Origin: Pseudonocardia sp. MH-G8
Lineage (GTDB): Bacteria > Actinomycetota > Actinomycetes > Mycobacteriales > Pseudonocardiaceae
Direction: 5' to 3'
DNA: 64,000 nucleotides
NCBI RefSeq assembly: GCF_002262885.1
Contig: NZ_NKYF01000042.1
Coordinates: 1-64,000 of the forward strand
Below, in pieces: positions 25,602 to 34,365 of the stretch. The notes below the pieces were generated by a model. The model was not told where the DNA came from, searched no databases, and saw only the letters and a list, made by a program, of their open reading frames with translations. Every line of letters begins with the position of its first letter. The stretch's first letter is position 1. The translations under genes were made by a program, and so were the position numbers.

Positions 25602-25645
25602 CGGGACCACCCCGCCCGCACCTATGACGCATCCCACGACCGCGC

Positions 25646-25689
25646 GATCACAGCGGCCGCTCCCGGGCAGACTGGTCGCCGCTGTGATC
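25646..25689. promoter_or_regulatory. inverted repeat upstream of oxidoreductase gene
   Basis: GATCACAGCGG (25646-25656) and CCGCTGTGATC (25679-25689) are perfect 11-bp inverted arms separated by 22 nt, ending 25 nt before the ATG at 25715. The spacing places the two half-sites about three helical turns apart, compatible with an operator bound by two dimers or with a transcript hairpin. Confidence 0.5.
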
Positions 25690-25714
25690 ACCGAACGCGC
25701 GCAGAAGGGCGTCC

Positions 25715-26920
25715 ATGTTCTCGATCGGGTTCGTCGGGGCCGGCCAGTTCGCCGGCCAGTTCACCGAGTTGTTCCACCTGCACCCCGGCGTCGGTGACGT
25801 CCACGTCACCGACGTGATCCCCGAGCGGGCCCAGGAGCTCGTGGACCGGCAGGGGCTCGCGGGTACCCGACCGAGCTTCGAGGACATGCTCGCCTCCGAC
25901 GTCGACGCCGTCGCCATCTTCACGCAGCGCTGGACGCACGGGCCCCTGGTCGTGCGGGCGCTGGAGGCGGGCAAGCACGTGTACTCCGCGGTGCCGATGG
26001 CGATCACCGCGGACGAGATCGCCGCGATCATCGACGCGGTGCGGGCCACCGGGCTCACCTACATGATGGGCGAGACGAGCTACTACCACCCGGCCACGGT
26101 CTACGCCCGCAAGCGGCTCGCCGACGGCGCGTTCGGCCGGGTCTTCTACGCCGAGGGCGACTACGTCCACGACATGGACCTCGGCTTCTACAAGGCCTAC
26201 CAGTACAGCGGCGGCGAGAACTGGAAGTCCACCGCCAGCTACCCGCCGATGCTCTACCCCACCCACGCCATCGGCGGCGTCCTCGGCGCCCTGCCCACGC
26301 ACGCCGTGAGCGTGAGCTGCATCGGGGTGCGCGACGAGCGCGGCGACGGAGTCTTCGACCGCTCGGTCAGCCAGTTCGGCAACGACTTCTCCAACGCCAC
26401 CGCACTGTTCGAGCTGGCCGACGGCGGCGTGATGCGCACCAACGAGATGCGGCGCGTGGGCTACCCGTCGCACATCCGCGAGTCGCGGTTCCGATTCTTC
26501 GGCACCGAAGGCAGCTTCGAGCAGCTGGCGCAGGTCAGCGTGTGGCAGGACAAGGAGAAGGTCACCGACGTCTCCACCGAGCTCGAGCCCAGCTCCGCGC
26601 TCTCGGTGGACGACCCGTCGCTCGCGCACGTCGCCGCGGAGCTGCGCCCGGCCTTCGTCTCCGGGCACGCGCCCGTGCACGACGTCGCCCGGCTGCCCGC
26701 GTCCTTCCACGGCGCGCACAACGGCCACGAGGGCAGCCACCAGTTCCTCGTCGACGACTTCGTGCACGCGGTGACGACCGGCACGCCGGCCACCGTCAAC
26801 CCCTGGGTCGCCGCCCGGTTCACGCTGCCCGGGATCATCGCGCACGACTCCGCGTTGCAGGACGGCGCGCGCCTGACCATCCCCGACTTCGGCGACCCGC
26901 CCGCGGCGCCCACCCGCTGA
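25715..26920 (+). CDS. Gfo/Idh/MocA family oxidoreductase
   Basis: 401 residues. An N-terminal Rossmann fold with GFVGAGQFAGQF binds NAD(P); the segment KHVYSAVPMAITADE corresponds to the EKP-type catalytic loop of the family, although Val-Pro replaces the usual Lys-Pro pair. The C-terminal alpha/beta domain carries the YYHPATVYARKRL region. Members oxidise or reduce sugars, inositols and related polyols. The atypical EKP loop makes the exact chemistry uncertain. It is a single gene with its own upstream inverted repeat; no sugar kinase or isomerase accompanies it. Confidence 0.85.
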   Translation: MFSIGFVGAGQFAGQFTELFHLHPGVGDVHVTDVIPERAQELVDRQGLAGTRPSFEDMLASDVDAVAIFTQRWTHGPLVVRALEAGKHVYSAVPMAITADEIAAIIDAVRATGLTYMMGETSYYHPATVYARKRLADGAFGRVFYAEGDYVHDMDLGFYKAYQYSGGENWKSTASYPPMLYPTHAIGGVLGALPTHAVSVSCIGVRDERGDGVFDRSVSQFGNDFSNATALFELADGGVMRTNEMRRVGYPSHIRESRFRFFGTEGSFEQLAQVSVWQDKEKVTDVSTELEPSSALSVDDPSLAHVAAELRPAFVSGHAPVHDVARLPASFHGAHNGHEGSHQFLVDDFVHAVTTGTPATVNPWVAARFTLPGIIAHDSALQDGARLTIPDFGDPPAAPTR

Positions 26921-26943
26921 TCACGTCACGGAGGCGACCGGCC

Positions 26944-27678
26944 TCACGCGGCGTGAGCGCGCCGCCCGACCAGCACCGACCAGCCCAGCTCGGCGCGCAT
27001 CTCCCGCAGGTAGACGTCGCGGTGGTGGTGGGAGAGCCGCAGCAGCTCGGCGCGGTCGGGGTGGTCGGGGTGGTCGGGGTGCGCCTGCGTCCAGTCCGCG
27101 ACGCTCGCCCAGTGCTGCGACTCGTAGTGGTCCCAGTCCGCGACGGTGGAGCTGACGAGGCCGGTCAGCTCCAGCCCGTGCGCGCCGAACGCGGCCGCGA
27201 GCCCGGCGAGGTCGTCCGCCTCGTGCCCGGCCACCTCCCGCGGGGCCCCGGCGGCGACGTGGATCTCGCCGATCGCGATCCGGCCGCCGGCCCCCATGGC
27301 CTGGGTCATCCACGCGAGGGCCGGGCCGGAGCCGTCGAGCGCGAACGAGGCACCCAGGCACGTGACGATGTCGGTGTCCCGCGCGTGGTGCTCGGCGGCC
27401 GGCCCGACGACGACCTCGACCCGGTCGGCCACCCCGGCATCGGCCGCCCGCCGCCGGGCCGCGTCGGCGAAGTCGGGGTTGATCTCGAGCACCGTGACCG
27501 ACACCCCGTGGCGCACGGCGAGGTCCACGGCCCACCAGCCGCGGCCCCCTCCCACGTCGAGCACCCGCTCCCCCGGCTGCGGATCCAGGTAGCCCGCCAC
27601 GCGCCGCAGACCGTCGACCGAGCACGGGTTCTGCTGCTCGTGCCCGGACTCGACCACCGAGAAGTAGTTGACCTCCAC
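26944..27678 (-). CDS. class I SAM-dependent methyltransferase
   Basis: 244 residues. SAM-binding motif I is ERVLDVGGGRGWWAVDLAV, motif II VTVLEINPDFADAA, and a motif-IV-like TDIVTCLGASFAL follows, so the Rossmann methyltransferase fold is complete. A HPDHPDHPD stretch near residue 200 comes from an exact triplicated 9-bp unit (27054-27080) and probably forms a surface loop. It is 46 nt downstream of the MFS exporter gene on the same strand, so it is likely transcribed with it from the promoter shared with the divergent HxlR gene. Acceptor unknown. Confidence 0.83.
   Translation of the reverse strand: MEVNYFSVVESGHEQQNPCSVDGLRRVAGYLDPQPGERVLDVGGGRGWWAVDLAVRHGVSVTVLEINPDFADAARRRAADAGVADRVEVVVGPAAEHHARDTDIVTCLGASFALDGSGPALAWMTQAMGAGGRIAIGEIHVAAGAPREVAGHEADDLAGLAAAFGAHGLELTGLVSSTVADWDHYESQHWASVADWTQAHPDHPDHPDRAELLRLSHHHRDVYLREMRAELGWSVLVGRRAHAA
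27054..27080. repeat. 9-bp unit x3 inside methyltransferase gene
   Basis: GGTCGGGGT is repeated exactly three times in frame, giving His-Pro-Asp three times on the coding strand. The unit is prone to copy-number change by slippage without breaking the frame. Confidence 0.85.
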
Positions 27679-27724
27679 AAGGGCGCACCGTGCCAGCGAC
27701 GATGCGGTGCGGCAATCGAGTTAC

Positions 27725-29248
27725 CTACGCGGAGCACTCCTCCCGCTCCTCGGACCGAGAGGGACGGGCCGCCGGCCGCAGGCCCACCACCGCCACCGCC
27801 CCGAGCAGCATGAGGGCGGCCGCGGTGAGCGCGGTCGTCACGGAGAACGCCGTGTCGAACGCCTGTCGCGCGGCCACGAGCAGCGCGTCGCCGCCACGCC
27901 CGCCGGCCACCTCCACGGCTGCGCCGAGCGAGGTGCGCGCCGTCTCCCAGTCCGCGCGGTCCGATCCCGGCACCGGCGGGAACATGGACCGGTAGACCAA
28001 CGACAGCACCGTTCCCAGCACGGCGAGCCCGAGGCCGGCCCCGAGGGAGAAGGAGGTCTCCTGGATCCCGCCGACCTCCCCGGCGCGTTCCGGCTCGGCC
28101 GCACCGAGCATGGCGTCGGCGCCCAGCGTCATCACCGCGCCCGCGCCGAGCCCGGCGGCCACCAACGCCACCACGGTGCCGGCCGGGCCGACCACGCTGA
28201 ACGCCGCCAGCGCGAGCCCGAGCAGCACCAGCCCGCCGGACAGCCCGCGGTGCCGGCCGAACCGGGCGCTGAGGCGCGGCGCCAGTGCCGCACCGACCGC
28301 GTTGGCCGCCGCGAGCGGCACCAGCGCCAGCCCGGCCGCGAGCGGCGAGTACCCCTCCACGAGCTGGAGGCGCTGGGTGAGCAGGAACAGCAGCGTGGCG
28401 TAGGCGCCGTAGCAGCCCATCACGCACAGCGCGGCGAGGCTGAAGCGCCGGTCGGCGAACTGCGCGAGGTCGACCAGCGGGTGCCGGATCCGGCGCTGCC
28501 GCCGCACGAAGGCCACCAGCAGCCCGAGAGCGGCCGCACCGACGATCCACGTGACCGCCTCCGGCCCGCTCCCCTCCCCCAACTCCTGGACCGCGTGCAC
28601 GAGACCGCCCAGGCCGAGGGCGGACAGCGCGGCGCCCGGCGCGTCCCACCGTCGAGCTCGCGGGTCCTTCGACTCCGGCACCAGGAGCACGCCGCCGACC
28701 AGCGCGAGCGCCACGACCGGCAGGTTGACCAGGAAGACCGAGCCCCACCAGAAGTGCTCCAGCAGCAGCCCGCCCAGCACCGGGCCGGCCGAGACGCCGA
28801 CGCTGTAGGCCGCCACCCACAGGCCGATCGCGACCGTGCGTTCGCGGTCGTCGGGGAACACGACCCTGATGACGGCGGGCGTGCACGACATGATCATCGC
28901 GCCGCCGACGCCCAGCAGGACCCGCGCGGCGATCAGCGCCGCCGGGACGACCGAGGCAGCCGCGGCCACCGACGCCAGCCCGAACACGGCGAAGCCCAGC
29001 ACCAGCACGCGTCGCCTGCCGTAGCGGTCGCCCAGCGTCCCGAACGTGAGGAGCCCCGCCGCGACGGTCAGGGCGTAGCCGTCGACGATCCACAGCAGCT
29101 CGGACCCGGACGGCAGGAGCTCGCGGCCGATCGTCGGGACGGCCACGTGCAGGACGGTCAGATCCATGCCGACCATCAGCAGGCTCGCGCACAGCACGGC
29201 CAGCGCGGCCCAGCGGCGGGGCGGGTTCGGGTCAGCAGGACCGGTCAT
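27725..29248 (-). CDS. MFS drug exporter, DHA2/QacA family
   Basis: 507 residues with about fourteen membrane helices, the count of the DHA2 (QacA/EmrB) group. Motifs include MDLTVLHVAVPTIGREL at the first helix, motif A LGDRYGRRRVLVLG and motif C VGVSAGPVLGGLL, the antiporter signature. It should expel a toxic small molecule with protons. The start is ATG 29248 (MTGPADPNPPRR). An HxlR regulator is divergent, with GTAC-containing inverted sites in between, which makes it the probable target of that regulator. The methyltransferase gene follows 46 nt downstream. Confidence 0.92.
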   Translation of the reverse strand: MTGPADPNPPRRWAALAVLCASLLMVGMDLTVLHVAVPTIGRELLPSGSELLWIVDGYALTVAAGLLTFGTLGDRYGRRRVLVLGFAVFGLASVAAAASVVPAALIAARVLLGVGGAMIMSCTPAVIRVVFPDDRERTVAIGLWVAAYSVGVSAGPVLGGLLLEHFWWGSVFLVNLPVVALALVGGVLLVPESKDPRARRWDAPGAALSALGLGGLVHAVQELGEGSGPEAVTWIVGAAALGLLVAFVRRQRRIRHPLVDLAQFADRRFSLAALCVMGCYGAYATLLFLLTQRLQLVEGYSPLAAGLALVPLAAANAVGAALAPRLSARFGRHRGLSGGLVLLGLALAAFSVVGPAGTVVALVAAGLGAGAVMTLGADAMLGAAEPERAGEVGGIQETSFSLGAGLGLAVLGTVLSLVYRSMFPPVPGSDRADWETARTSLGAAVEVAGGRGGDALLVAARQAFDTAFSVTTALTAAALMLLGAVAVVGLRPAARPSRSEEREECSA

Positions 29249-29303
29249 GCCGCCACAGTGGGACGGGCGAACGGGCCGGACAAGTACGGTCTTTCCGGTG
29301 GCC

Positions 29304-29330
29304 TGGTACCACTCGGGACCGTGTGTACCA
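29304..29330. promoter_or_regulatory. candidate HxlR operator
   Basis: TGGTAC (29304-29309) and GTACCA (29325-29330) face each other across 15 nt; another GTAC lies at 29284-29287. They fill the gap between the divergent MFS and HxlR genes. GTAC-containing half-sites are typical for HxlR-family proteins. Confidence 0.55.
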
Positions 29331-29356
29331 GCGTGGACGGGGGACGGGGGTCGGAC

Positions 29357-29743
29357 GTGCGACGGGTGCGCGAGCGGGTGGAGGAGATGGCCGGCTACTG
29401 CGACACGGAGGTCCTCCTCGAGATCGTCGGCGGCAAGTGGAAGCTGCTGATCGTCAAGTACCTGCTGCGCGGGACCCACCGGTTCAACGCACTGCAGCGG
29501 GCGCTGCCCCCGATCACCCAGCGGATGCTCACCCGCCAGCTGCGCGAGCTCGAGGCGGACGGGCTGGTGGAGCGGACCGTGTACCCGGAGGTCCCGCCGC
29601 GCGTCGAGTACGCGCTCACCGACGTCGGCCGCAGCCTCGGCCCGCTCGTCGAGCAGCTCGACCACTGGGGCCACTGGTACCGCGAGCACCTGCGGACCCG
29701 GGCCGAGGCCCAGGAACAGGTTCCTCCCGCACCGAGCCGGTGA
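29357..29743 (+). CDS. HxlR-family winged-helix regulator
   Basis: 128 residues. The hallmark is a Cys near the N-terminus (Cys15 in GYCDTEVLLEIVGGKWKLLI) followed by the winged helix: HRFNALQRALPPITQRMLTR and DGLVERTVYPEVPPRVEYAL. In HypR, QorR and YodB this cysteine senses quinones, aldehydes or oxidants. GTG 29357 is preferred because GGGGG lies 6 nt upstream; an ATG at 29387 has its site too close. It is divergent from the MFS exporter, its likely target, and its stop overlaps the start of the next (decayed) gene. Confidence 0.88.
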   Translation: MRRVRERVEEMAGYCDTEVLLEIVGGKWKLLIVKYLLRGTHRFNALQRALPPITQRMLTRQLRELEADGLVERTVYPEVPPRVEYALTDVGRSLGPLVEQLDHWGHWYREHLRTRAEAQEQVPPAPSR

Positions 29744-30075
29744 TGGGCGGCGTGCCGGACCGGATCCGCTGGGCCGTCGACGTGCTCGACCCCGCCGGCG
29801 CGGACCGGGTCCTGGAGATCGGCTGCGGCCCGGGCGTGGCGGCGGCGCTGGTCTGCCCGCGCCTGCCGGCGGGGTGGATGCTCGCCACCGACCGCTCGGC
29901 CGTGGCCGGGCTGCAGATCCTGCGCCGGGTGCTGCGCCCCGGTGGCCTGCTGCACGTCCTCTTCGGTGCGGGCGGGCCCACCTCGGCCGCACGGATCACC
30001 GACCCGATCACGGCCGCCCCCGGGCACACCGCACCACAGGGCGGCCGACGTCTACCCGGCCCGCGCCCCGGGTAG
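29743..30075 (+). pseudogene. internally deleted SAM methyltransferase remnant
   Basis: A 110-codon frame overlaps the HxlR stop by one base (TGATG). It starts like a complete methyltransferase (RIRWAVDVLDPAGADRVLEI, motif I GCGPGVAAALV, DRSAVAG) and then jumps directly to the late motif LQILRRVLRPGGLLHVLF. Intact relatives have roughly 50-60 more residues in between, covering motifs II and III, so an in-frame internal deletion is the simplest reading. The C-terminal tail ends in low-complexity GGRRLPGPRPG inside a terminator hairpin. It cannot fold as a normal methyltransferase. A true short protein is possible but less likely. Confidence 0.65.
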
Positions 30076-30082
30076 ACGTCGG
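30045..30082. terminator. 15-bp perfect hairpin
   Basis: CCGACGTCTACCCGG (30045-30059) and CCGGGTAGACGTCGG (30068-30082) pair perfectly around an 8-nt loop. The stop codon of the methyltransferase remnant (30073-30075) lies inside the right arm. It is the strongest terminator-like structure in the window and should end the HxlR transcript before pcm. Confidence 0.75.
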
Positions 30083-30188
30083 GCATGGACGCAACCCTCG
30101 TCGTGGCCACCGAACCCGCACCCCCGATGCCGGGCCCCGATCCCTCGCCCCCGCCGGCGCCGCCGCCCGAGCCGATCGACCCCCGTAC

Positions 30189-30830
30189 ATGAGCGGAGAG
30201 ACCGCGCGAGAACGCGCTGCGATGGTCGACCGTCTTCGGGCGCACGGCGTCACCGACGAGCGGGTGCTCTCCGCGATGTCGGAGGTCCCACGGGAGCGGT
30301 TCGTGCCCCCCGGCGCCGCCGCCGACGCCTACGAGGACACCCCGCTCACCATCGGGCTCGGCCAGACGATCTCCGCGCCGCTGATCGTCGCGTTCAGCGC
30401 GGCCGCGCTGCAGGCCGGGCCGGACGCCCACGTCCTCGAGATCGGCACCGGGTCCGGGTACGCCGCCGCGGTGCTCGCCCGCAGCCACGGCTCGGTGGTC
30501 ACCATCGAGCGCCACGCCGAGCTCGCCGAGCAGGCGCGCGCAGCGCTCGCGGACACCGGCTACGACACCGTCGAGGTGCGCACTGGCGACGGCTACCGCG
30601 GCGCGCCCGACCGCGCCCCGTTCGACGGGATCGTCGTCACCGCGATGGCCGACGCCGCGCCGCCACCTGCGCTGCTGGAGCAGCTCGCCCCCGGCGCGGC
30701 GCTGGTCTGTCCCGTCGGCCACGGCGGGCACGGGGTGCTGACCCGCTACCGGGACGGCCGGGCCGAGGAGCTCCTCGACGTCGCGTTCGTGCCTCTGGTG
30801 CCCGGTTCCCCTCAGCCCGGGTCGTCCTGA
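30189..30830 (+). CDS. pcm: protein-L-isoaspartate O-methyltransferase
   Basis: 213 residues, full length for PCMT, which repairs isoaspartyl residues in aged proteins by methylation from SAM. The family pattern is clear: VLSAMSEVPRERFVPPGAAA, TIGLGQTISAPLIVAF (the isoaspartate-binding region), SAM motif I HVLEIGTGSGYAAAVLAR, and FDGIVVTAMADAAPPPALLEQL. ATG 30189 is used. Its 3' end overlaps the 3' end of ackA on the other strand by 19 nt. Upstream lies a strong hairpin, so it probably has its own promoter in the 100 nt before the start. Confidence 0.92.
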   Translation: MSGETARERAAMVDRLRAHGVTDERVLSAMSEVPRERFVPPGAAADAYEDTPLTIGLGQTISAPLIVAFSAAALQAGPDAHVLEIGTGSGYAAAVLARSHGSVVTIERHAELAEQARAALADTGYDTVEVRTGDGYRGAPDRAPFDGIVVTAMADAAPPPALLEQLAPGAALVCPVGHGGHGVLTRYRDGRAEELLDVAFVPLVPGSPQPGSS

Positions 30831-31921
30831 AGCGGGCCGTCCTCGAGCAGGTCGCGCACCTGTCCGGCGATCACCAGGTCCTCCCGCGCCTCGAGCACGA
30901 CGACGGCGCCGGGGTGGCCGTCCGCGCCGATGACCGCGTCGACCTCCCCGTCCACGCCCGCCGCGGCATTGCGCTCGGCGTCGAGCGCGAGCCCGAGGAA
31001 CCCGAGGCCGTCGACGATCGCGGCGCGCAGCCGCGGCTGGTGCTCGCCCACGCCGCCGGAGAACGCCAGGACGTCCACACCTCCCATCGCCGCCGCCATG
31101 GCCGCGACGAGCGCCCGCGCCCGGTGCACCCACACGTCGAGCGCGAGGGTGGCGTCGTCGTCGCCGGTGTCGACGCGGGCCAACACGTCGCGCAGGTCCG
31201 ACGAGCCGGCGAGCGCCTGCAGTCCCGACTTCCGGTCGAGCGCCGTCGCCACGTCACCCGCGTCCAGGCCCTCGCCGATCACGTACGGCGGCACGGACGG
31301 GTCGAGATCGCCGCTGCGGGTGCCCATCACCAGGCCCGCGGTGGGGGTGAAGCCCATCGTCGTGTCCACCGAGCGGCCCCGGTCCACCGCACACAGCGAC
31401 GCGCCTGACCCGAGGTGCGCGGTGACGGTCCGCAGCTGCTCCAGCGGCCGCCCGAGCAGCTCCGCGGCCCGCCGGGCGGACCACTCGTGCGCCAGCCCGT
31501 GGAAGCCGTAGCGCCGCACGCGGAGCTCGTCGCGCCAGCGCGCCGGCACCGCGTAGGTGTGGGCCGCGGCGGGCATCGTGGTGTGGAAGGCGGTGTCGAA
31601 GCAGGCGACCTGCGCCACGTCGGGCAGGGCGGCACGGGCCTGGCGCAACGCGTCCAGGGCCGGACCCTGGTGCAGCGGCGCCATCGCGCGCAGGTCCTCG
31701 ATCCCCGCCAGCACGTCGTCGTCGACGAGCGTGGGTCCGGTGAAGCGGGTGCCACCGTGCACCACCCGGTGCCCGACCGCGTCGACCCGCTCCTCCAGCA
31801 CCTTCCCGAGCGCGTCCTGGGCATCGTCGGGCTCGACGGTCTCACGCGAGACGACCTCGTGCCCGTCGAGCAGGGCGATCTTCACCGACGACGAACCCGC
31901 GTTGATCACCAGTGTTCTCAT
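30812..31921 (-). CDS. ackA: acetate kinase
   Basis: 369 residues. Converts acetyl phosphate and ADP to acetate and ATP. Signatures: [13 protein letters not shown] at the N-terminus, the second AckA signature [47 protein letters not shown] and [18 protein letters not shown] 31921 overlaps the phosphoketolase stop (ATGA), so the two are translationally coupled and acetyl phosphate from phosphoketolase is passed on for ATP. No phosphate acetyltransferase gene (pta) is in the window, which supports the direct shunt. Confidence 0.95.
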   Translation of the reverse strand: MRTLVINAGSSSVKIALLDGHEVVSRETVEPDDAQDALGKVLEERVDAVGHRVVHGGTRFTGPTLVDDDVLAGIEDLRAMAPLHQGPALDALRQARAALPDVAQVACFDTAFHTTMPAAAHTYAVPARWRDELRVRRYGFHGLAHEWSARRAAELLGRPLEQLRTVTAHLGSGASLCAVDRGRSVDTTMGFTPTAGLVMGTRSGDLDPSVPPYVIGEGLDAGDVATALDRKSGLQALAGSSDLRDVLARVDTGDDDATLALDVWVHRARALVAAMAAAMGGVDVLAFSGGVGEHQPRLRAAIVDGLGFLGLALDAERNAAAGVDGEVDAVIGADGHPGAVVVLEAREDLVIAGQVRDLLEDGPLQDDPG

Positions 31922-34332
31922 CCTGGCCACACCCAGTCGGCCACCTCGGGCGCGTCCTCGCCGTGCACGCGCGTGTGCCGGCGGCAGCGCAGTCGCTGGT
32001 CGACCATCTCCTGGCGCAGCCCCGCGTGGCGCACCGCGAGCCCGGGCACGCGGTCGATCACGTCCATCACCAGGTGGTAGCGGTCCAGGTCGTTGAGCAT
32101 GACCATGTCGAACGGCGTGGTGGTCGTGCCCTCCTCCTTGTAGCCGCGCACGTGCAGGTTGGCGTGGTTGCGCCGCCGGTAGGTCAACCGGTGGATCAGC
32201 CAGGGATAACCGTGGTAGGCGAAGATCACCGGCTTGTCCGTGGTGAACAGCCCGTCGAAGTCGCGGTCGGGCAGGCCGTGCGGATGCTCGCGCTCGTCCT
32301 GCAGGCGCATCAGGTCCACCACGTTCACCAGCCGGACCTTCAGCTCCGGCAGGTGGCGGCGCAGCAGGTCGACCGCGGCCACCGCCTCCAGCGTCGGGAC
32401 GTCACCCGCGCACCCGAGCACGACGTCCGGTTCGCTGCCCTGGTCGTTCGACGCCCAGTCCCAGACGCCGATGCCGCGCGCGCAGTGCGCCACCGCCTCG
32501 TCCATGGTCAGCCACTGGGGGCCGGGGTTCTTCCCGGCCACGACGACGTTCACCAGGTCGCGGCTGCGCAGGCAGTGGTCCATCGTCGACAGCAGGGTGT
32601 TCGCGTCCGGGGGCAGGTAGGCGCGCACGATCTCGGCCTTCTTGTTCAGGACGTGGTCGACGAAGCCGGGGTCCTGGTGGGAGAAGCCGTTGTGGTCCTG
32701 GCGCCAGACGTGGCTGGTGAGCAGGTAGTTCAGCGACGCGACCGGGCGCCGCCAGGGGATCGCGCCGCTGGTCTCGAGCCACTTGGCGTGCTGGTTGAAC
32801 ATCGAGTCGACGATGTGGATGAACGCCTCGTAGCAGTTGAACAGCCCGTGCCGGCCGGTGAGCAGGTAGCCCTCCACGAGGCCCTGGCACAGCTGCTCGT
32901 TGAGCACCTCGAGCACCTGCCCGCGCTGCGCGGTGTGCTCGTCGCCGGGCCGCAGCTCCCCGAGGAACTGGCGGTCGGTCACGGTGAAGACGCCCTGCAG
33001 CTTGTTCGAGACGGTCTCGTCCGGACCGACGATCCGGAAGTTCTCCCGGTTGGCGCCCACCACGTCCGCGAGCCAGTTCCCCAGCGTGCCGGTGGCGCTC
33101 TCCGGGCCGGCGCCGGGCGTCGGGACGTCCACGGCGTGCGCCCGGAAGTCGGGCAACCGCAGGTCGCGCAGCAGCAGCCCGCCGTTGGCGTGCGGGGTGG
33201 CGCTCATCCGGGCGTCCCCGCGCGGGGCCAGCGCCGCCAGCTCCGGCCGCAGCCGGCCGTCGTCGTCGAACAGCTCCTCGGGCCGGTACGAACGCAGCCA
33301 GTCCTCCAGCTGCGCCCGGTGGCCCTCGTCGGTGCGGACCTCGGCGAGCGGCACCTGGTGGGCGCGGAACGTGCCCTCGACGGGGGTTCCGTCCACCTCC
33401 CGCGGCCCGGTCCAGCCCTTCGGGGTGCGCAGCACCAGCACCGGCCAGCACGGTCGTTCCACCGGCTCCCCCGCCGCGTCCTGCGCGGCGGCCCGGTCCC
33501 GGATCCGGCGTATCTCGGCGGCGATCTCGTCGAGGACGTCGGCCATCCGAGCGTGGACCGCCATGGGGTCCTCGCCCCTGCCGTTCTCGTCGGGGAACCC
33601 GCCGTCCAGCACGTAGGGACGGTGGCCGTGACCGCGCAGCTGGCCGAGCAGCTCCTCCTCGGGGATCCGCGCCGACACCGTCGAGTTCGCGATCTTGTAG
33701 CCGTTGAGGTGCAGGATCGGCAGCACGGTGCCGTCGTGCACCGGGTGCAGGAACTTGTTCGCCTGCCACGAGCCGGCGAGCGCGCCCGTCTCGGCCTCAC
33801 CGTCGCCGATGACGCAGGCCACCAGCAGCTCGGGGTTGTCCAGGGCGGCACCGTAGGCGTGGGCGAGGGAGTAGCCCAGCTCGCCGCCCTCGTGGATCGA
33901 GCCCGGCGTCTCCGGCGCCGCGTGGCTGGGGACGCCGCCGGGGAAGGAGAACTGGCGGAACAGCTCCCGCATCCCCTCCGCGTCCGCGGGCACGTGCGCG
34001 TACCGCTCCGAGTAGGTGCCCTCCAGCCAGGCGGTGGCGACGACGCCGGGTCCGCCGTGGCCGGGCCCCGTGACGTAGAGCGCCGACAGGTCGTCCCGCG
34101 CGACCACCCGGTTCAGGTGCGCCCACAGGAACGTCAGCCCCGGTGTCGTGCCCCAGTGCCCGAGCAGGCGCGGCTTGATGTGCTCGGGCGCCAGCGGCTC
34201 GCGCAGCAACGGGTTGTCCATCAGGTAGATCTGCCCCACCGACAGGTAGTTGGCCGCGCGCCACCACCGGTCGAGCAGATCCAGGTCGGTGCGGCGGGCG
34301 GTGTCCGGACGGTCGGTCGCCTCGACTGCCAT
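31918..34332 (-). CDS. xfp: xylulose-5-P/fructose-6-P phosphoketolase
   Basis: 804 residues, normal for the thiamine-diphosphate phosphoketolase family. It splits xylulose-5-phosphate (and often fructose-6-phosphate) with phosphate into acetyl phosphate and glyceraldehyde-3-phosphate (erythrose-4-phosphate). Visible signatures: [34 protein letters not shown], the catalytic [23 protein letters not shown], the TPP motif [10 protein letters not shown], and HSxxHVW-like [20 protein letters not shown]. Start ATG 34332 gives the usual N-terminus. It lies 33 nt after the aconitase gene and overlaps ackA. Confidence 0.95.
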   Translation of the reverse strand: MAVEATDRPDTARRTDLDLLDRWWRAANYLSVGQIYLMDNPLLREPLAPEHIKPRLLGHWGTTPGLTFLWAHLNRVVARDDLSALYVTGPGHGGPGVVATAWLEGTYSERYAHVPADAEGMRELFRQFSFPGGVPSHAAPETPGSIHEGGELGYSLAHAYGAALDNPELLVACVIGDGEAETGALAGSWQANKFLHPVHDGTVLPILHLNGYKIANSTVSARIPEEELLGQLRGHGHRPYVLDGGFPDENGRGEDPMAVHARMADVLDEIAAEIRRIRDRAAAQDAAGEPVERPCWPVLVLRTPKGWTGPREVDGTPVEGTFRAHQVPLAEVRTDEGHRAQLEDWLRSYRPEELFDDDGRLRPELAALAPRGDARMSATPHANGGLLLRDLRLPDFRAHAVDVPTPGAGPESATGTLGNWLADVVGANRENFRIVGPDETVSNKLQGVFTVTDRQFLGELRPGDEHTAQRGQVLEVLNEQLCQGLVEGYLLTGRHGLFNCYEAFIHIVDSMFNQHAKWLETSGAIPWRRPVASLNYLLTSHVWRQDHNGFSHQDPGFVDHVLNKKAEIVRAYLPPDANTLLSTMDHCLRSRDLVNVVVAGKNPGPQWLTMDEAVAHCARGIGVWDWASNDQGSEPDVVLGCAGDVPTLEAVAAVDLLRRHLPELKVRLVNVVDLMRLQDEREHPHGLPDRDFDGLFTTDKPVIFAYHGYPWLIHRLTYRRRNHANLHVRGYKEEGTTTTPFDMVMLNDLDRYHLVMDVIDRVPGLAVRHAGLRQEMVDQRLRCRRHTRVHGEDAPEVADWVWPG

Positions 34333-34365
34333 GCAGTGCACGTACCCGCGGACGGCGGCCTCCAA

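Noticed and set aside
30085-30192. 35-codon proline-rich gene before pcm
   Set aside because: No ribosome site; it begins 2 nt after a strong hairpin and its composition is what GC-rich non-coding DNA gives. Kept only as a finding.
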